A DNA stretch of 64,000 nucleotides from Methanothermobacter sp. MT-2 (GTDB lineage Archaea > Methanobacteriota > Methanobacteria > Methanobacteriales > DSM-23052), in assembly GCA_003584625.1 (NCBI GenBank), contig AP017647.1, positions 116,001 to 180,000 on the forward strand. Direction: 5' to 3'. The position numbers and the translations under genes are program-made. The notes beneath the pieces were generated by a model. That model had not been told where the DNA came from and ran no database searches. It saw nothing but the letters and a program-made list of their open reading frames with translations. The number at the start of each line of letters is the position of its first letter. The first letter of the stretch is position 1. This document shows, piece by piece, positions 54,332 to 64,000 of the stretch.

Positions 54332-54358
54332 TTTATAAAACGATAATAATATATTTTT
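54332..54358 (+). promoter_or_regulatory. TATA box of the mcm gene; probable leaderless mRNA
   Basis: TTTATAAA at 54332-54339 is centred about 24 bases before ATG 54359 and no SD precedes the ATG. The mRNA probably starts at the initiation codon. Confidence 0.5.
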
Positions 54359-57300
54359 ATGATGAAGGTAATAGAGAAAACAAAAACACCCACTGTCAAA
54401 TTTGAAGAATTCTTTTCCACGAAAAAATATAAAGATAGCATATTCAAGGTCCTGGAAAAGTACCCTAATGTAAGATCCATCACAGTAGACTACAGCGACC
54501 TTGAAATGTTCGACCCAGACCTCGCAGATCTTCTAATAGAAAAACCCGACACTATAATAAGAACGGCCCAGAGGGCCATCAAGAACATAAACCCCATGGG
54601 AATGGACGCAGATCTAAACATAAGATTTAAGAATATCACGAATATTGTTCCACTTAGAAATTTAAGGAGCAAATTTATAGGTAAACTAGTTGCAGTTGAC
54701 GGTATTGTGAGAAAAGCGGATGAAATACGTCCAAGGATGCTAAAGGCTGTTTTTGAGTGTAGAAGCTGCGGACACCTCCAAGAGGTGCCCCAATCCAGCA
54801 ACATCCTAACAGAACCATCATTCTGCCCCGAATGTAGAGGCCGATCATTCAGACTATTACAAGAAGACTCCCAATTCCTAGACACCCAAACCCTAAAATT
54901 ACAAGAGCCCCTAGAGAATCTCTCAGGTGGTGAACAACCCAGACAGATAACAATAATATTAGAAGACGATCTTGTAGACACTTTAACGCCAGGTGACGTG
55001 GTGAGAGTCACAGGGATGCTCAAGACGATAAGGGATGATAGGACAAAACGCTTTAAAAACTTCATATATGGAAACCACACAGAATTCCTCGAACAAGAAT
55101 TCGAAGAATTACAGATAACAGCCGAGGACGAGGAAAAAATCAAAAAAATGGCAACCAAACCAGACATCTATGAGAGGATAGTGAGATCCACAGCCCCATC
55201 AATCTATGGATACCGTGAAATCAAAGAGGCTATCACACTCCAACTATTCGGGGGAACAGGCAAAGAACTAGATGATAAAACAAGACTTAGAGGAGACATA
55301 CACATACTATTAGTCGGGGATCCTGGAATAGGAAAATCCCAGATGCTCAAATACGTGTCAAAACTAGCCCCAAGGGGCATATATACAAGTGGTAAAGGAA
55401 CCACTGGTGTTGGTTTGTGCGTAGCCCCTGAAAGCCTTATCTTCACAGAAGAGGGTGCATGTGAAATTGGAGAGTTCGTTGACAAAAACCTTAAAAACCC
55501 CATCGAATATAAACCAGGAGTTTACGTTTCAAAACTTAAAAAACCCGTCAAAATCCAAACTATTAACCCAACAAAGGTAACTTCAAAGGTCTCTGATAAA
55601 ATCTGGAAACTTAAAGCTCCTAGAAAACTTGTTAAAATCGCAACAGAAACAGGGAAAGAACTGATTTTAACACCAGAAACAAAAGTTCTAAGCCTTGAAA
55701 ATGGAAATTTAAAGTGGAAAGAGGCCAAAAAACTTGGAGAAACCCACTATGTGGCAACAACAAGAAGACTAGAACACAAAGGACAGAAAATCCTAACACT
55801 ACAACTTATCAAAGACATGGATAATATTATAGTTCACGGGGTAGATTCCTTAGTAAAAAAACTTATCAAAAAGATTGAAAGGATTGGAGAAACAGCCCAA
55901 GACTTCGGAGTTAACCTTAATGCCACTATTAATTTAAGGAAGCTATTAGAACTTACTAGGAAGGCCAATTATAGTTTGGAAAAGTTAAGTGATGAAATTC
56001 AAGGCTTTTCACAATACCATGAACCTCCAATAAAGCTTCCAAAATACTTAGATGAGAAATTTTTGTACTTCACAGGCTTAATAGCCGGGAATGGGGAACT
56101 TATACTAGATGATTATTCTATAAGATTCTCCAATAAAGAACTTAAAGGGAAATTCAAATCCCTTGTCAGGGAACTTTTCGGGATCGAGCCAAAAGAGGAG
56201 CTGCGATTCAATTCAGAGATTATCATCCATATCTTAAGCAGACTCGGCATTCCAGAATCCCCCAAATCTAACAGACTCGATATTAATGAGATCATATTTT
56301 CTCTTCCAAATAAAGAACTCGCAGCATTTATCAGAGGATTATTTGATTCCAGTGAAAAAGTCACAATAAAAGATTCCTCCATTGATCTTTATCTAAAAGG
56401 TGAAAAATTAGCTAAAAAACTCCAACTTGCACTTCTAAGATTTGGAATAATAGCACACATAAGAAAGAGGGACGATCAGCAAATTATCAGAATCTCTGGA
56501 GAGAACACTGAAAGGTTCGCCACTTTAATTGGATCCGAACATCCCCAAAGGAAAAATAGACTCCAAGTATCATTAACTAAAAGAATAGACACAGATCTAA
56601 TCCCCGAAATCGGAGAAACTATAAAAGAAATAAGAAAATTCTATGGAATAAGTGTTAAAGAAGCCTATAATTCAGATCCCGGAGATCTGATAGAAAAAAA
56701 AGGTGCGATTTCGAGAAAATCCCTCCAGAAAGTTATCAGAAACCTGAAATCGAAAGCTTCAATTGAAAATGTTAAAATAAAAGCATCTGATAAGATCAAA
56801 TCAATTTTGAGCCAAGAACTCAATCATAACCATCCGAACATAAAAATACCCTTTAAGAACCTTGTCGAAGTTACAAATAAAATAAAAGACAAAAAACTGC
56901 TCGGAACCCTTGTCAATGTTTTAAATGAGTTAAAAGCTCAAGAAGAAAAGATCAGGGAAAAACTTCAACACTTGGAAAGTTTAGCCTATTCCGACCTCCT
57001 ATTTGAAAATATAAAAAAGATTGAGATCATCAAATCCCCATATGACCATGTCTATGATCTAACAGTCAAAAAATCTCACAGCTTCATAGCAAATGGGATA
57101 ATAATCCATAACACAGCTGCTGCAGTTCGAGACGAACTCGGCGGGTGGTCGCTTGAAGCCGGTGCATTAGTCCTAGGAGACCGTGGAATCGTCTGCGTTG
57201 ATGAACTGGATAAAATGCGGGAAGAAGACCGTTCAGCCATACACGAGGCGCTTGAACAGCAAAGCTATCACAAAAATTTCGAAATTCTCCTCGCAGATGG

Positions 57301-59305
57301 GATGAAAGTGAAAATAGGCGATCTTATAGATAAACTCATGAAAAAGAGAAAAAATGAGATTATCCATGGAAAAGATACCGAGATATTACCAACAGATAAA
57401 CTCAAGGTAATGGCCTATGACCTGAAAAATCTAAAGATAAAAACAGTCACAGCAGACAGGATAAGCCGACATAAAGCACCGGATAATTTCATAAAAATAG
57501 AATTTGAAAATGGTAGAAGCATTACCGTAACACCTGAACATCCCATTGTAATATGGGATAAGAACATTAAAACCGTCCGCGCAGATAAAATCAAAAAGGG
57601 CACATTAGTTCTAGGTGTGAATAATTATAAGATATCTGGAGATAGCAAAGTCGATGCGAACACCGCAAAGTTACTAGGATTTATACTTGCCAGAGAAAAC
57701 AAAACAGAGATCATAGATAAAGATCTATCAAATTTTAGAATCAACTCCAAAATTTACCAGGATCTCCTCAATAAATTCCCAGAAATTCTAGAATCCCAGA
57801 AAAGGGTTCCAATTAAAATCATGAGAGCCCCTCCCAACATTCAAAAGACGTTTTTAAACGCCTACTTCAAATATAATGGTTTCATAGATGATAAACAGAC
57901 AGGCTATTGCACAGATTCAATTAAAATGGCTGAAGACTTGCAAGATCTCCTTTTAATGTCTGGAATCTATTCACACATTTCTAAAGACAATGGAATCTAC
58001 AAGGTTACAATTGCTGGAAACATGGAAAGATTTGCTAGGATAATCAATAATCCTAAAATCGGAAAACTTCTAAAATCAACAAGTAAGGAAATTTTACCAG
58101 ATGAAATAATCCAAAGATTGAATAAAATCCTAAAAAAACTAGGAATAAAAGATGAAATTAAAAATATAAAAGATAGGCTCACATTAGCTAGATACATTCA
58201 AAAAATCGAGAAAACACTGGAAGAAATAACCATCAGCAGAGAAATCAACACTAAACATGCTAAAAGACTCCTCACAATTGAAGAATTATCAGGAGAATTT
58301 AATCCTCCACAACCCACAAATAACATGCTAGATAAATTCTTGAAGGTAAAAGAGGAGCTAGAATCAATCAAAAAGTACATCCATGGGAACATACGCTTTA
58401 TTAAAGTTAAAAGGGTTGAAATAATTGAAAACACAGACTCAGAGTGGGTTTATGATATCACTGTCGAACCACATCATCTATTCGTTTCACATGGCCTGGT
58501 ACTACACAACACAATAAGCATAGCAAAGGCAGGTATCATGGCAACCTTGAACTCCCGTTGCTCAGTACTAGCCGCCGCAAACCCAAAATTCGGCCGATTC
58601 GACACCTACAAGTCCATAGCAGAGCAGATAGACCTCCCATCAACCATACTTTCACGATTCGATCTAATATTCGTGATAGAGGACAGGCCACACGAAGAAA
58701 GGGACAGAGAACTTGCAAGGCACATCCTAAAAACTCACAAAGAGGATGAACTATCCATAGAAATCGAACCAGAACTACTAAGAAAATATATAGCATATGC
58801 AAGAAAGAATGTTAACCCCAAACTAACAGACGAAGCAATGAACGTACTAGAAGAATTCTATGTTTCAATGAGAAGCAGCGCAACAGACGAAGATTCACCA
58901 GTCCCAATAACAGTAAGACAACTAGAGGCCATAATAAGATTAGCAGAAGCAAGCGCCAGAGTAAAACTCAAAAACAAGGTCGAAGCAGAAGACGCTAAAA
59001 GGGCCATAAGATTGGCGAAATCCTGCCTCAAACAAGTAGGCTATGACCCAGAAACAGGCAAAATCGACATAGACAAAGTAGAAGGCCGAACACCAAAATC
59101 AGAAAGAGACAAATTCAACATACTAATAGAACTAATAAAAGAACTCGAAGAAGAATACGGGGGCAAAGCACCAACCAACATCCTTAAATCAGAAATGCTA
59201 GATAGATACAATATAAGTGAAGAAAAAGTGGAAGAACTCTTAAGATTTCTACAAGAAAAAGGAGTAATATTCGAACCCAACAGAGGCTACGTAAAAATAG
59301 TCTAA
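54359..59305 (+). CDS. mcm: MCM replicative helicase precursor with two inteins
   Basis: 1648 residues; removing both inteins (565 and 416 residues) leaves 667, the normal length of archaeal MCM. N-terminal part with zinc site CRSCGH...CPECRG (about 132-158), Walker A GDPGIGKS (about 321-328), then intein 1 after GKGTTGVGL (residue 353), a short extein containing Walker B CVDELDKM (about 946), intein 2 after HEALEQQ (residue 968), the arginine finger SRFDLIF (about 1431) and a C-terminal winged helix. The hexamer unwinds DNA at the fork using ATP. Both inteins interrupt the ATPase site, so splicing is required for activity. Followed by translation genes (aIF2-beta, NMD3, tyrS). Confidence 0.97.
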   Translation: MMKVIEKTKTPTVKFEEFFSTKKYKDSIFKVLEKYPNVRSITVDYSDLEMFDPDLADLLIEKPDTIIRTAQRAIKNINPMGMDADLNIRFKNITNIVPLRNLRSKFIGKLVAVDGIVRKADEIRPRMLKAVFECRSCGHLQEVPQSSNILTEPSFCPECRGRSFRLLQEDSQFLDTQTLKLQEPLENLSGGEQPRQITIILEDDLVDTLTPGDVVRVTGMLKTIRDDRTKRFKNFIYGNHTEFLEQEFEELQITAEDEEKIKKMATKPDIYERIVRSTAPSIYGYREIKEAITLQLFGGTGKELDDKTRLRGDIHILLVGDPGIGKSQMLKYVSKLAPRGIYTSGKGTTGVGLCVAPESLIFTEEGACEIGEFVDKNLKNPIEYKPGVYVSKLKKPVKIQTINPTKVTSKVSDKIWKLKAPRKLVKIATETGKELILTPETKVLSLENGNLKWKEAKKLGETHYVATTRRLEHKGQKILTLQLIKDMDNIIVHGVDSLVKKLIKKIERIGETAQDFGVNLNATINLRKLLELTRKANYSLEKLSDEIQGFSQYHEPPIKLPKYLDEKFLYFTGLIAGNGELILDDYSIRFSNKELKGKFKSLVRELFGIEPKEELRFNSEIIIHILSRLGIPESPKSNRLDINEIIFSLPNKELAAFIRGLFDSSEKVTIKDSSIDLYLKGEKLAKKLQLALLRFGIIAHIRKRDDQQIIRISGENTERFATLIGSEHPQRKNRLQVSLTKRIDTDLIPEIGETIKEIRKFYGISVKEAYNSDPGDLIEKKGAISRKSLQKVIRNLKSKASIENVKIKASDKIKSILSQELNHNHPNIKIPFKNLVEVTNKIKDKKLLGTLVNVLNELKAQEEKIREKLQHLESLAYSDLLFENIKKIEIIKSPYDHVYDLTVKKSHSFIANGIIIHNTAAAVRDELGGWSLEAGALVLGDRGIVCVDELDKMREEDRSAIHEALEQQSYHKNFEILLADGMKVKIGDLIDKLMKKRKNEIIHGKDTEILPTDKLKVMAYDLKNLKIKTVTADRISRHKAPDNFIKIEFENGRSITVTPEHPIVIWDKNIKTVRADKIKKGTLVLGVNNYKISGDSKVDANTAKLLGFILARENKTEIIDKDLSNFRINSKIYQDLLNKFPEILESQKRVPIKIMRAPPNIQKTFLNAYFKYNGFIDDKQTGYCTDSIKMAEDLQDLLLMSGIYSHISKDNGIYKVTIAGNMERFARIINNPKIGKLLKSTSKEILPDEIIQRLNKILKKLGIKDEIKNIKDRLTLARYIQKIEKTLEEITISREINTKHAKRLLTIEELSGEFNPPQPTNNMLDKFLKVKEELESIKKYIHGNIRFIKVKRVEIIENTDSEWVYDITVEPHHLFVSHGLVLHNTISIAKAGIMATLNSRCSVLAAANPKFGRFDTYKSIAEQIDLPSTILSRFDLIFVIEDRPHEERDRELARHILKTHKEDELSIEIEPELLRKYIAYARKNVNPKLTDEAMNVLEEFYVSMRSSATDEDSPVPITVRQLEAIIRLAEASARVKLKNKVEAEDAKRAIRLAKSCLKQVGYDPETGKIDIDKVEGRTPKSERDKFNILIELIKELEEEYGGKAPTNILKSEMLDRYNISEEKVEELLRFLQEKGVIFEPNRGYVKIV
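55418..57112 (+). other. Intein 1 in MCM (large, with degenerate LAGLIDADG region)
   Basis: 565 residues, Cys354 to Asn918. It begins with [13 protein letters not shown] and ends with [12 protein letters not shown], followed by Thr+1. Block B reads [10 protein letters not shown], so the usual TxxH histidine is replaced by Thr. Block [17 protein letters not shown] is normal. The endonuclease motifs look decayed: [11 protein letters not shown] (Asn where Asp is expected) and [12 protein letters not shown]. The site is the same as one used by MCM (CDC21) inteins of Pyrococcus/Thermococcus, from memory. Codons are AT-rich compared with the exteins. Confidence 0.93.
57263..58510 (+). other. Intein 2 in MCM (with degenerate endonuclease remnant)
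   Basis: 416 residues, Ser969 to Asn1384, followed by Thr+1. Starts [19 protein letters not shown] (Ser nucleophile), block [13 protein letters not shown] (canonical), block [18 protein letters not shown] and LVLHN. Candidate endonuclease motifs [13 protein letters not shown] and [13 protein letters not shown] lack the catalytic acids. It interrupts the ATPase module between the Walker B part and TISIAKAG. Splicing residues are intact. Confidence 0.93.
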
Positions 59306-59328
59306 AAAAAATTGGAGGCATGATAAAT

Positions 59329-59736
59329 TTGCATGATTACGAGAAATTACTAGATAGAGCCATAAAACAATTACCACCAGAAGTCCTCGAAACCAAACGT
59401 TTCAGCATCCCCAAGGCATACTCTGTCATCCAGGGTAACAGGACAATTATCCAGAACTTCAAGGAGATAGCTGATAAACTAAACAGGGACCCTCAACACC
59501 TTCTAAGATACCTTCTAAGGGAACTTGGTACAGCAGGAAACGTGGAAGGTAAAAGGGCCATCCTACAAGGAAAATTCACCCATTTCCATATAAATGAGAG
59601 GATAGAAGATTACGTGAAAAAATTCGTATTATGTCCAGAATGTAACCGTCCAGACACACGCATAATAAAAGAAGGCCGCATATCCCTCCTAAAATGCGAG
59701 GCTTGCGGAGCCAAAGCCCCCTTAAAGCCAATCTAG
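59329..59736 (+). CDS. Translation initiation factor aIF2 beta
   Basis: 135 residues from TTG 59329, which is 10 bases after GGAGG; the ATG at 59320 is only 1 base from that SD. Core [16 protein letters not shown], the helical [15 protein letters not shown] and a C-terminal zinc ribbon [11 protein letters not shown]...CEACGAKAP match the family. aIF2 alpha-beta-gamma delivers initiator Met-tRNA to the small subunit. It follows mcm by 23 bases. Confidence 0.95.
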   Translation: MHDYEKLLDRAIKQLPPEVLETKRFSIPKAYSVIQGNRTIIQNFKEIADKLNRDPQHLLRYLLRELGTAGNVEGKRAILQGKFTHFHINERIEDYVKKFVLCPECNRPDTRIIKEGRISLLKCEACGAKAPLKPI

Positions 59737-59751
59737 GCTAGGAGTTTTTAT

Positions 59752-60798
59752 ATGGGGAGAAATTTTTGCATAAAATGTGGAAAACCCAACACACAACTGT
59801 TCAAAGGATTATGCAGGGAATGTTTCCTCAAAGAATACAAGCTTTTAAAGGTCCCTGAAAATATAGAAGTTGAAGTCTGCGCACATTGCAATGCACAACT
59901 AATCAACGGTAAATGGATTGGAAGAGGCATCCCAGAAGATGAAATAATCTATCGCGCCCTCGAGAACAATATTGAAAAAAAAGTAGAGGATAGTATAATA
60001 GACCTTGAAATACTCCAAAAAAGGGGTACAATAAGCTCCTGTCTAATAAGGGCCAATGCCAAAGTCCTGGGAGAAGAAATAACACAAGATTTCTATACAG
60101 AGGTAAGATTAAAAAAGAGTGCATGCCCATATTGCAGCAAATACAAATCAGGCTACTATGAGTCAGTCATACAATTAAGAGCCGATGAAAGAAGCCTAGA
60201 AGCAGATGAAATAAAAAAGGCTGAACAGCTTATAAATAAAACCTTGGAGAGATTATGGGAAAATGACAAGCTAGCCTACCTAGCCAAGAAATCCCCGAAG
60301 AAAGAGGGTGTGGATTATTATATAGGATCCTACAAGGCGGCTAAGAAGATTTTAGCATCATTAAGGGAAGAGTTCGGGGGGCTTGTGAAAGAATCCCCAA
60401 GGCTCATGGGAAGAGACAAATCCACGGGCAAAAACATCTACCGGGTGTGGATTTCATTCAAACTACCCAAGTTCAAGGAAGGAGACTTCATATCATATAA
60501 AGGCCATCTTGGGATTATAAAAGCCATGGACTCCCATGGCATACTCTTCCATGACCTTGACAAACAGGGAATGTCAACTGTACTCTGGCGCGAATACCAG
60601 AAAATAGAAAGGAAAGCAACCCCAGAGGATATAAAAAAGACAACAGTCACAGCCATATCCCCTGGGAGGATACAAATACTAGACCCTACAAGCTATGAAC
60701 CCATAGACCTCAAATTTAAACCAGGCATGGAAAAATTAAAGATTGGTGATGAAGTATCAGTAATCCAAGTAGGCAATAAAACCTATATACTATGGTGA
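59752..60798 (+). CDS. NMD3-family protein
   Basis: 348 residues. An N-terminal double zinc motif ([24 protein letters not shown]) is followed by [20 protein letters not shown] near 121 and further basic domains, as in archaeal NMD3. The eukaryotic protein is the nuclear-export adaptor of 60S subunits; archaeal versions presumably act in large-subunit assembly. Shares a transcription direction with aIF2-beta and tyrS and overlaps the tyrS upstream region slightly. Confidence 0.88.
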   Translation: MGRNFCIKCGKPNTQLFKGLCRECFLKEYKLLKVPENIEVEVCAHCNAQLINGKWIGRGIPEDEIIYRALENNIEKKVEDSIIDLEILQKRGTISSCLIRANAKVLGEEITQDFYTEVRLKKSACPYCSKYKSGYYESVIQLRADERSLEADEIKKAEQLINKTLERLWENDKLAYLAKKSPKKEGVDYYIGSYKAAKKILASLREEFGGLVKESPRLMGRDKSTGKNIYRVWISFKLPKFKEGDFISYKGHLGIIKAMDSHGILFHDLDKQGMSTVLWREYQKIERKATPEDIKKTTVTAISPGRIQILDPTSYEPIDLKFKPGMEKLKIGDEVSVIQVGNKTYILW

Positions 60799-60803
60799 TA
60801 AGA

Positions 60804-61763
60804 TTGATAAATATCGAAGAGAAGGTAAAGATCGCCAAAAGAGGCACCATAGAAGTTATAACAGAAGAAGAACTCAAGGAGAAACTCCAAGAGAAAGAAC
60901 CAGTCGCATACATAGGCTATGAACCATCAGGCAAAATCCATGTGGGCCATGCCATCACAGTAATGAAACTCCTAGACCTTCAAAGGATAGGATTCAAGGT
61001 GAAGGTTCTACTAGCAGATTATCATGCTCATCTTAATGGGAAAGGATCCATGGAAAAAATAGAAGAGATGGCAGAATACAACAAAAGATGTTTCAAGGCC
61101 CTTGGCTTATCCTCTGAGGCCGAATTCATATTAGGCTCAAGTTTCCAGACCATGGAAGAGTACACACACAAACTCTATGAATTGTCACTTATAACGACAC
61201 TGGCAAGGGCTAAAAGGAGCATGGCGCAGATAACAAGGGAGGCTGAAAATCCTAAAGTCGCGGAGGTCATATACCCTTTAATGCAGGTTATTGACATGAT
61301 ATTCCTTGGGGTGGATCTTGCATTAGGTGGTATGGAACAGAGGAAAATCCATATGTTGGCGAGGGAAAACCTTCCAAGGCTTGGTTACAATGCGCCTGTC
61401 TGTATGCACACCCCTTTACTTCATGGAACAGATGGTGGGGAGAAAATGTCCTCTAGTAAAGGTAATTTTATAGCGGTTGATGATCCTCCAGAGATTATCA
61501 GGGATAAGGTTAAGAGGAGTTATTGTCCAATGAAGGAAACTGATGGTAACCCTATAATAGAAATGGCTGAATATCTTATACTACCAAGGTATGGGAGGAT
61601 TCATATAAAGAGACCTGCGAAGTTTGGCGGAGACCTTGAATTGGATGGTGAAGAACTCATAGAAGTTTATTCTAGGGGTGAATTGCACCCCCTTGATCTT
61701 AAAAATGCTGTTAGTGAATATCTGATAGAGATTTTTGAGCCTGTGAGATCATACCTTGAGTAA
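60804..61763 (+). CDS. tyrS: Tyrosyl-tRNA synthetase
   Basis: 319 residues from TTG 60804, preceded by GGTGAT (60794-60799); the ATG 60792 lies upstream of that [22 protein letters not shown] holds the HIGH-like motif (HVGH about 49-52) and [13 protein letters not shown] the KMSKS-like motif (about 213). Class I, archaeal form (compare M. jannaschii TyrRS, which is used in genetic-code expansion). It charges tRNA-Tyr. The stop shares a base with the next small ORF (TAATG). Confidence 0.96.
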   Translation: MINIEEKVKIAKRGTIEVITEEELKEKLQEKEPVAYIGYEPSGKIHVGHAITVMKLLDLQRIGFKVKVLLADYHAHLNGKGSMEKIEEMAEYNKRCFKALGLSSEAEFILGSSFQTMEEYTHKLYELSLITTLARAKRSMAQITREAENPKVAEVIYPLMQVIDMIFLGVDLALGGMEQRKIHMLARENLPRLGYNAPVCMHTPLLHGTDGGEKMSSSKGNFIAVDDPPEIIRDKVKRSYCPMKETDGNPIIEMAEYLILPRYGRIHIKRPAKFGGDLELDGEELIEVYSRGELHPLDLKNAVSEYLIEIFEPVRSYLE

Positions 61764-61972
61764 TGGTGTTGCGCATGTTATATGAGATGAGATTGCCACA
61801 TGGGATAACAGGTAGTATGGTTATAAAGATTATAGAAGGTTATGATGTTGAACTGGTCCAGACAGATCAAGGACCAGTATTACAAGGGGAATTGGAAGAA
61901 CTTGAAAAGGTAAGGGATGAGATTGTCAAGTATCTTAGGGAGCGTGTTAAAGAGCTAGAGAATAGGGAATAG
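61763..61972 (+). CDS. Small conserved-looking hypothetical protein
   Basis: 69 residues from ATG 61763 (65 from ATG 61775, which has GGTG upstream). Beta-rich first half (MRLPHGITGSMVIKIIEGYD) and a charged C-terminal helix (EELEKVRDEIVKYLRERVK). It overlaps the tyrS stop by one base and ends 4 bases before tmk on the other strand. No family recognised; position and codon use support translation. Confidence 0.55.
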   Translation: MVLRMLYEMRLPHGITGSMVIKIIEGYDVELVQTDQGPVLQGELEELEKVRDEIVKYLRERVKELENRE

Positions 61973-61976
61973 GATT

Positions 61977-62552
61977 TTATCGGCAAATGCCGAGTTTTGC
62001 TGCTATAATCTTCCTTATATCTTCTTGTATGATGTTAATGCCCCTGTTAGCATCTATGATGAAGAAATCGTTTTCTTCTGCTATTTTAAGATATTTTTTC
62101 CTTACTTTTTTGAGGAATGATTCCTCTTCGAATCTTTCAAGACCTTTGAACCTTCTCCGGGCCTTTTTTGGGTTGACGTCTAGTAGTATGACGATTTCTG
62201 GTTTTATGGCGAATTTGTTTACTTCCATGATCCAATCTTCTGGTTCCTGGTATGCTAGGCTCGAATAGAAGCATCTGTCACTTATTATAATGGTTTTTCC
62301 AGTCTTTGCCTTTTGAATTTTCTCTTTTAGGAGTAGTCTGTCAGCTGCGAATAATAGGCCTAGTATTTTTTGCTGATTGTCACTGGTTGCTGTGGTTTCG
62401 CGTAATATTCTCCTTATGAGTTTTCCAATGGGTGAGTTGGTGGGTTCTCTGATCAAGTTTGTTTTATATCCATTTTCTTCAAGCCAGTTTTTCAAGAGTT
62501 TGGATTGTGTTGATTTGCCGGCTCCGTCTATTCCTTCGATACAAATATACAT
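61977..62552 (-). CDS. tmk: Thymidylate kinase
   Basis: 191 residues from ATG 62552 (ATG 62561 gives three more). P-loop EGIDGAGKSTQSKLL (about 6-20), the substrate motif IREPTNSPIGKLIRR (about 36-50), SDRCFYSSLAYQ (DR Y, about 93-104) and a lid-like ARRRFKGLERFE. The kinase makes dTDP from dTMP. With dcd and dut in the same window it completes the deoxyuridine-to-dTDP route apart from thymidylate synthase. Divergent from the response regulator. Confidence 0.93.
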   Translation of the reverse strand: MYICIEGIDGAGKSTQSKLLKNWLEENGYKTNLIREPTNSPIGKLIRRILRETTATSDNQQKILGLLFAADRLLLKEKIQKAKTGKTIIISDRCFYSSLAYQEPEDWIMEVNKFAIKPEIVILLDVNPKKARRRFKGLERFEEESFLKKVRKKYLKIAEENDFFIIDANRGINIIQEDIRKIIAAKLGICR

Positions 62553-62610
62553 TAAATCCATATATAATAGTTTTATAATATATATGGGTAAAATCCCAGA
62601 GGGTTGGATT
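62553..62610. promoter_or_regulatory. Divergent promoter region tmk / response regulator
   Basis: Very AT-rich (TATATAATAG, TTTTATAATATATATGG at 62561-62587), giving TATA elements on both strands. GAGGG at 62599-62603 is the SD for ATG 62611. No operator dyad stands out. Confidence 0.4.
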
Positions 62611-63915
62611 ATGCCAAGTGCAAGGGTAATGATAGTAGAAGATGAGAACATAGTTGCCATGGATATCAAGCAACGTTTAGAGATGTTGGGATACGAGGTT
62701 GTTGCTACCGTAACTACTGGTGAGGAGGCTGTTAAATTAACAGAGAAAACAAGACCCGATATAATACTCATGGATATAGTCCTCAAAGGCGAGATGGATG
62801 GGATAGAGGCTGCAGAGGAGATAAAACGACGATTTAAGATTCCGATCATTTATATAACAGCTTATTCTGATGAGGAGACCCTTGAGAGGGCTAAGATAAC
62901 AGAGCCATTCGGTTACATTATAAAACCCTTCGAAGACAGGGAATTGCATAGTGTAATCGAGATATCACTCTACAAGAATAAAATGGAAAGAAAACTGAGG
63001 GAGAGTGAGGAACGTTACCGTGCCATTATAAGATCCTTGAATGATGTTCTATTCACTTTAGATTCTAATGGAAGATTCACCATGGTATCAGGTCAAATAC
63101 AAGATTATGGCTTGGTTGAGGATGAGATTATAGGGAAAACTCCCAGGGAGGTTTTTGGGGCTAGTGGCCAAATCCACCATGAAAAGAACCAGGAGGTGCT
63201 AAAGGGTGAATCAATTGTATACCAGTGGAAGTGGGAAAAGGATGGTGAAAACTTATATTTCATAGTTTCGCTTTCACCATTAAGGGGTTCTGAGGGCGAG
63301 ATCATCGGGATAACTGGGATACTTAAGGATATCACATCACTTAAGGAATATGAGATGGCCCTTGAAAAAGAGAACGAGATAAGCAGGGCATTGGCGAATC
63401 TCGCTAAGAAACTCCTTAAACCAATATCAATCGAGAAAATATCGGATAATGTTATAGAATATGCTAGGAAACTTACAGATAGCCAATTTTGTATTATAGG
63501 AGTCTTTGATGAAGGAGAACTAGAAGATTGCGTGATCCCAGAGGAAACCTTGAAAGAGTGCAACATCAAGGAAAAACCTAGAATGGAGAGACTATGTGGT
63601 TGGATATTGGAAAATAGGGAGCCTATCATCTCCAATGATCCGCAGGGGGATCGGAGAGCATTTAGGATACCTGAGGGTCATGTGAAGATCGAAAACTTTC
63701 TCGTGTTCCCAGCCCTACTACAAGGAGAACTTGTAGGTATAATAGCCCTTGCAAACAAGGATGGAGTCTATGATGAAAAGGATCTTGAAGTAGTTGAAAG
63801 ACTAGCAGACCTATACTCAATCGCTATAAAAAGAAAATTAGACGAAGAAAAGAACAGGATCATCATCCAAAAATTCCTGAAGATAGTATCAGAAGTTCTA
63901 GAAGAGCTTAAATAA
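62611..63915 (+). CDS. Response regulator with REC, PAS and GAF domains
   Basis: 434 residues from ATG 62611 (SD GAGGG); the longer upstream reading has no start signal. REC domain, residues 1-125: VMIVEDENIVAMDI has the acidic pocket and ILMDIVLKG the phosphoacceptor Asp (about 55), ITAYSD and KPFEDREL complete it. PAS domain about 130-255 (SEERYRAIIRSLNDVLFTLD). GAF about 270-425 (FCIIGVFDEGEL). No histidine-kinase or output domain is attached. Signals probably pass to other proteins. Methanothermobacter has several such regulators. Confidence 0.9.
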   Translation: MPSARVMIVEDENIVAMDIKQRLEMLGYEVVATVTTGEEAVKLTEKTRPDIILMDIVLKGEMDGIEAAEEIKRRFKIPIIYITAYSDEETLERAKITEPFGYIIKPFEDRELHSVIEISLYKNKMERKLRESEERYRAIIRSLNDVLFTLDSNGRFTMVSGQIQDYGLVEDEIIGKTPREVFGASGQIHHEKNQEVLKGESIVYQWKWEKDGENLYFIVSLSPLRGSEGEIIGITGILKDITSLKEYEMALEKENEISRALANLAKKLLKPISIEKISDNVIEYARKLTDSQFCIIGVFDEGELEDCVIPEETLKECNIKEKPRMERLCGWILENREPIISNDPQGDRRAFRIPEGHVKIENFLVFPALLQGELVGIIALANKDGVYDEKDLEVVERLADLYSIAIKRKLDEEKNRIIIQKFLKIVSEVLEELK

Positions 63916-63956
63916 TCTGATTTTATATGCCTTTTTATCCCCTAGTGAAGATACTG

Positions 63957-64000
63957 ATGTCAACTAGTAATATGAACAGAGAAGATCTTAAAAAAATAAA
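63957..64000 (+). CDS. Possible start of a further gene, cut by the window end
   Basis: From ATG 63957, 14 codons remain open (MSTSNMNREDLKKI). A TATA-like TTTTATATGC at about 63920-63929 lies upstream, and no strong SD precedes the ATG. An internal ATG at 63972 is also possible. Too short to assign. Confidence 0.3.
   Translation, partial: MSTSNMNREDLKKI

Noticed and set aside
62377..62610. N-terminal extension of the response regulator to 62377
   Set aside because: It runs antisense through the start of tmk and has no start signal; the REC domain begins right after ATG 62611, which has an SD.
61977..62849. Extension of thymidylate kinase to 62849
   Set aside because: The upstream part is antisense to the response regulator REC domain; the kinase P-loop begins directly after ATG 62552.
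1..64000. CRISPR arrays, rRNA or tRNA genes
   Set aside because: I found no regularly spaced repeats and no GGTTCRANYCC-type T-loop with acceptor stem pairing in the spacers; a tRNA-finder run would be decisive.

Overview
The window comes from a methanogenic archaeon of the order Methanobacteriales and most closely suggests a Methanothermobacter-type genome; I infer this from gene content and did not compute similarity to any species. Supporting genes are thiol:fumarate reductase B (tfrB), the pterin pyrophosphokinase MptE, a DUF2099 methanogenesis marker, archaeal SepF, an Orc1/Cdc6 protein, a single MCM helicase, archaeal RtcB plus archease, eS1, aIF2-beta and NMD3. Many starts carry a Shine-Dalgarno sequence of the AGGTGAT/GGAGG type, and TTG starts are common. 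The sequence is AT-rich by eye.

Layout. 1-4.8 kb: a symporter fragment, then an arylacetate module (AMP-forming ligase, ACT protein and, convergently, iorA-iorB). 4.9-11.3 kb: a plus-strand run of tfrB, an SPOUT methyltransferase, a DUF1512 protein with an abnormal start, dcd, glyS and a TatD-like hydrolase. 11.4-15.4 kb: a minus-strand group of PfkB kinase, MinD, DUF2226, SepF and DUF1611, which looks like a cell-division locus. 15.5-22.5 kb: roadblock protein, P-loop kinase, ZPR1 protein, a histone-fold protein with a coiled-coil tail, nadC, rnz, MscS, sortase, a second roadblock-like protein and dut. 22.4-29.5 kb: acsA, a thiamine-diphosphate enzyme, an ASCH-TPR fusion, an NrdG-like radical SAM protein, hisC and a gamma-carbonic anhydrase-like protein. 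29.7-38.5 kb: amino-sugar genes (nucleotidyltransferase/acyltransferase, glmM, apgM), DUF92, eS1, NifX-like protein, iron-sulfur flavoprotein, mtnP-like gene, rtcB and archease.

38.6-44.5 kb holds orc1/cdc6, mptE, an aminotransferase, a PepSY protein and a second phosphohexomutase. It also holds the least expected feature of the window: short plus-strand segments that look like the right end of IS200/IS605 elements, that is the omega-RNA scaffold of TnpB systems, with no tnpB gene. Two copies are convincing (38,795-38,871 and 42,221-42,384) and two are weak (near 11.4 kb and 43.0 kb). All four lie just beyond the 3' end of a minus-strand gene, and one overlaps the stop codon of orc1/cdc6.

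44.5-54.3 kb: OB-fold protein, DNA ligase, thiC, CBS protein, methanogenesis marker 8 with a Cys-rich partner, a membrane zinc-ribbon C39-like peptidase, phosphodiesterase and rlmE. 54.4-64 kb: an MCM helicase gene interrupted by two inteins with decayed endonuclease motifs, followed by aIF2-beta, NMD3, tyrS, tmk and a REC-PAS-GAF regulator.

Other points to check are a 153-base near-identical tract shared by the two phosphohexomutase genes (probable gene conversion) and a UAA codon directly after the only SD-linked ATG of the DUF1512 gene. I saw no rRNA, tRNA, CRISPR array or intact transposase.
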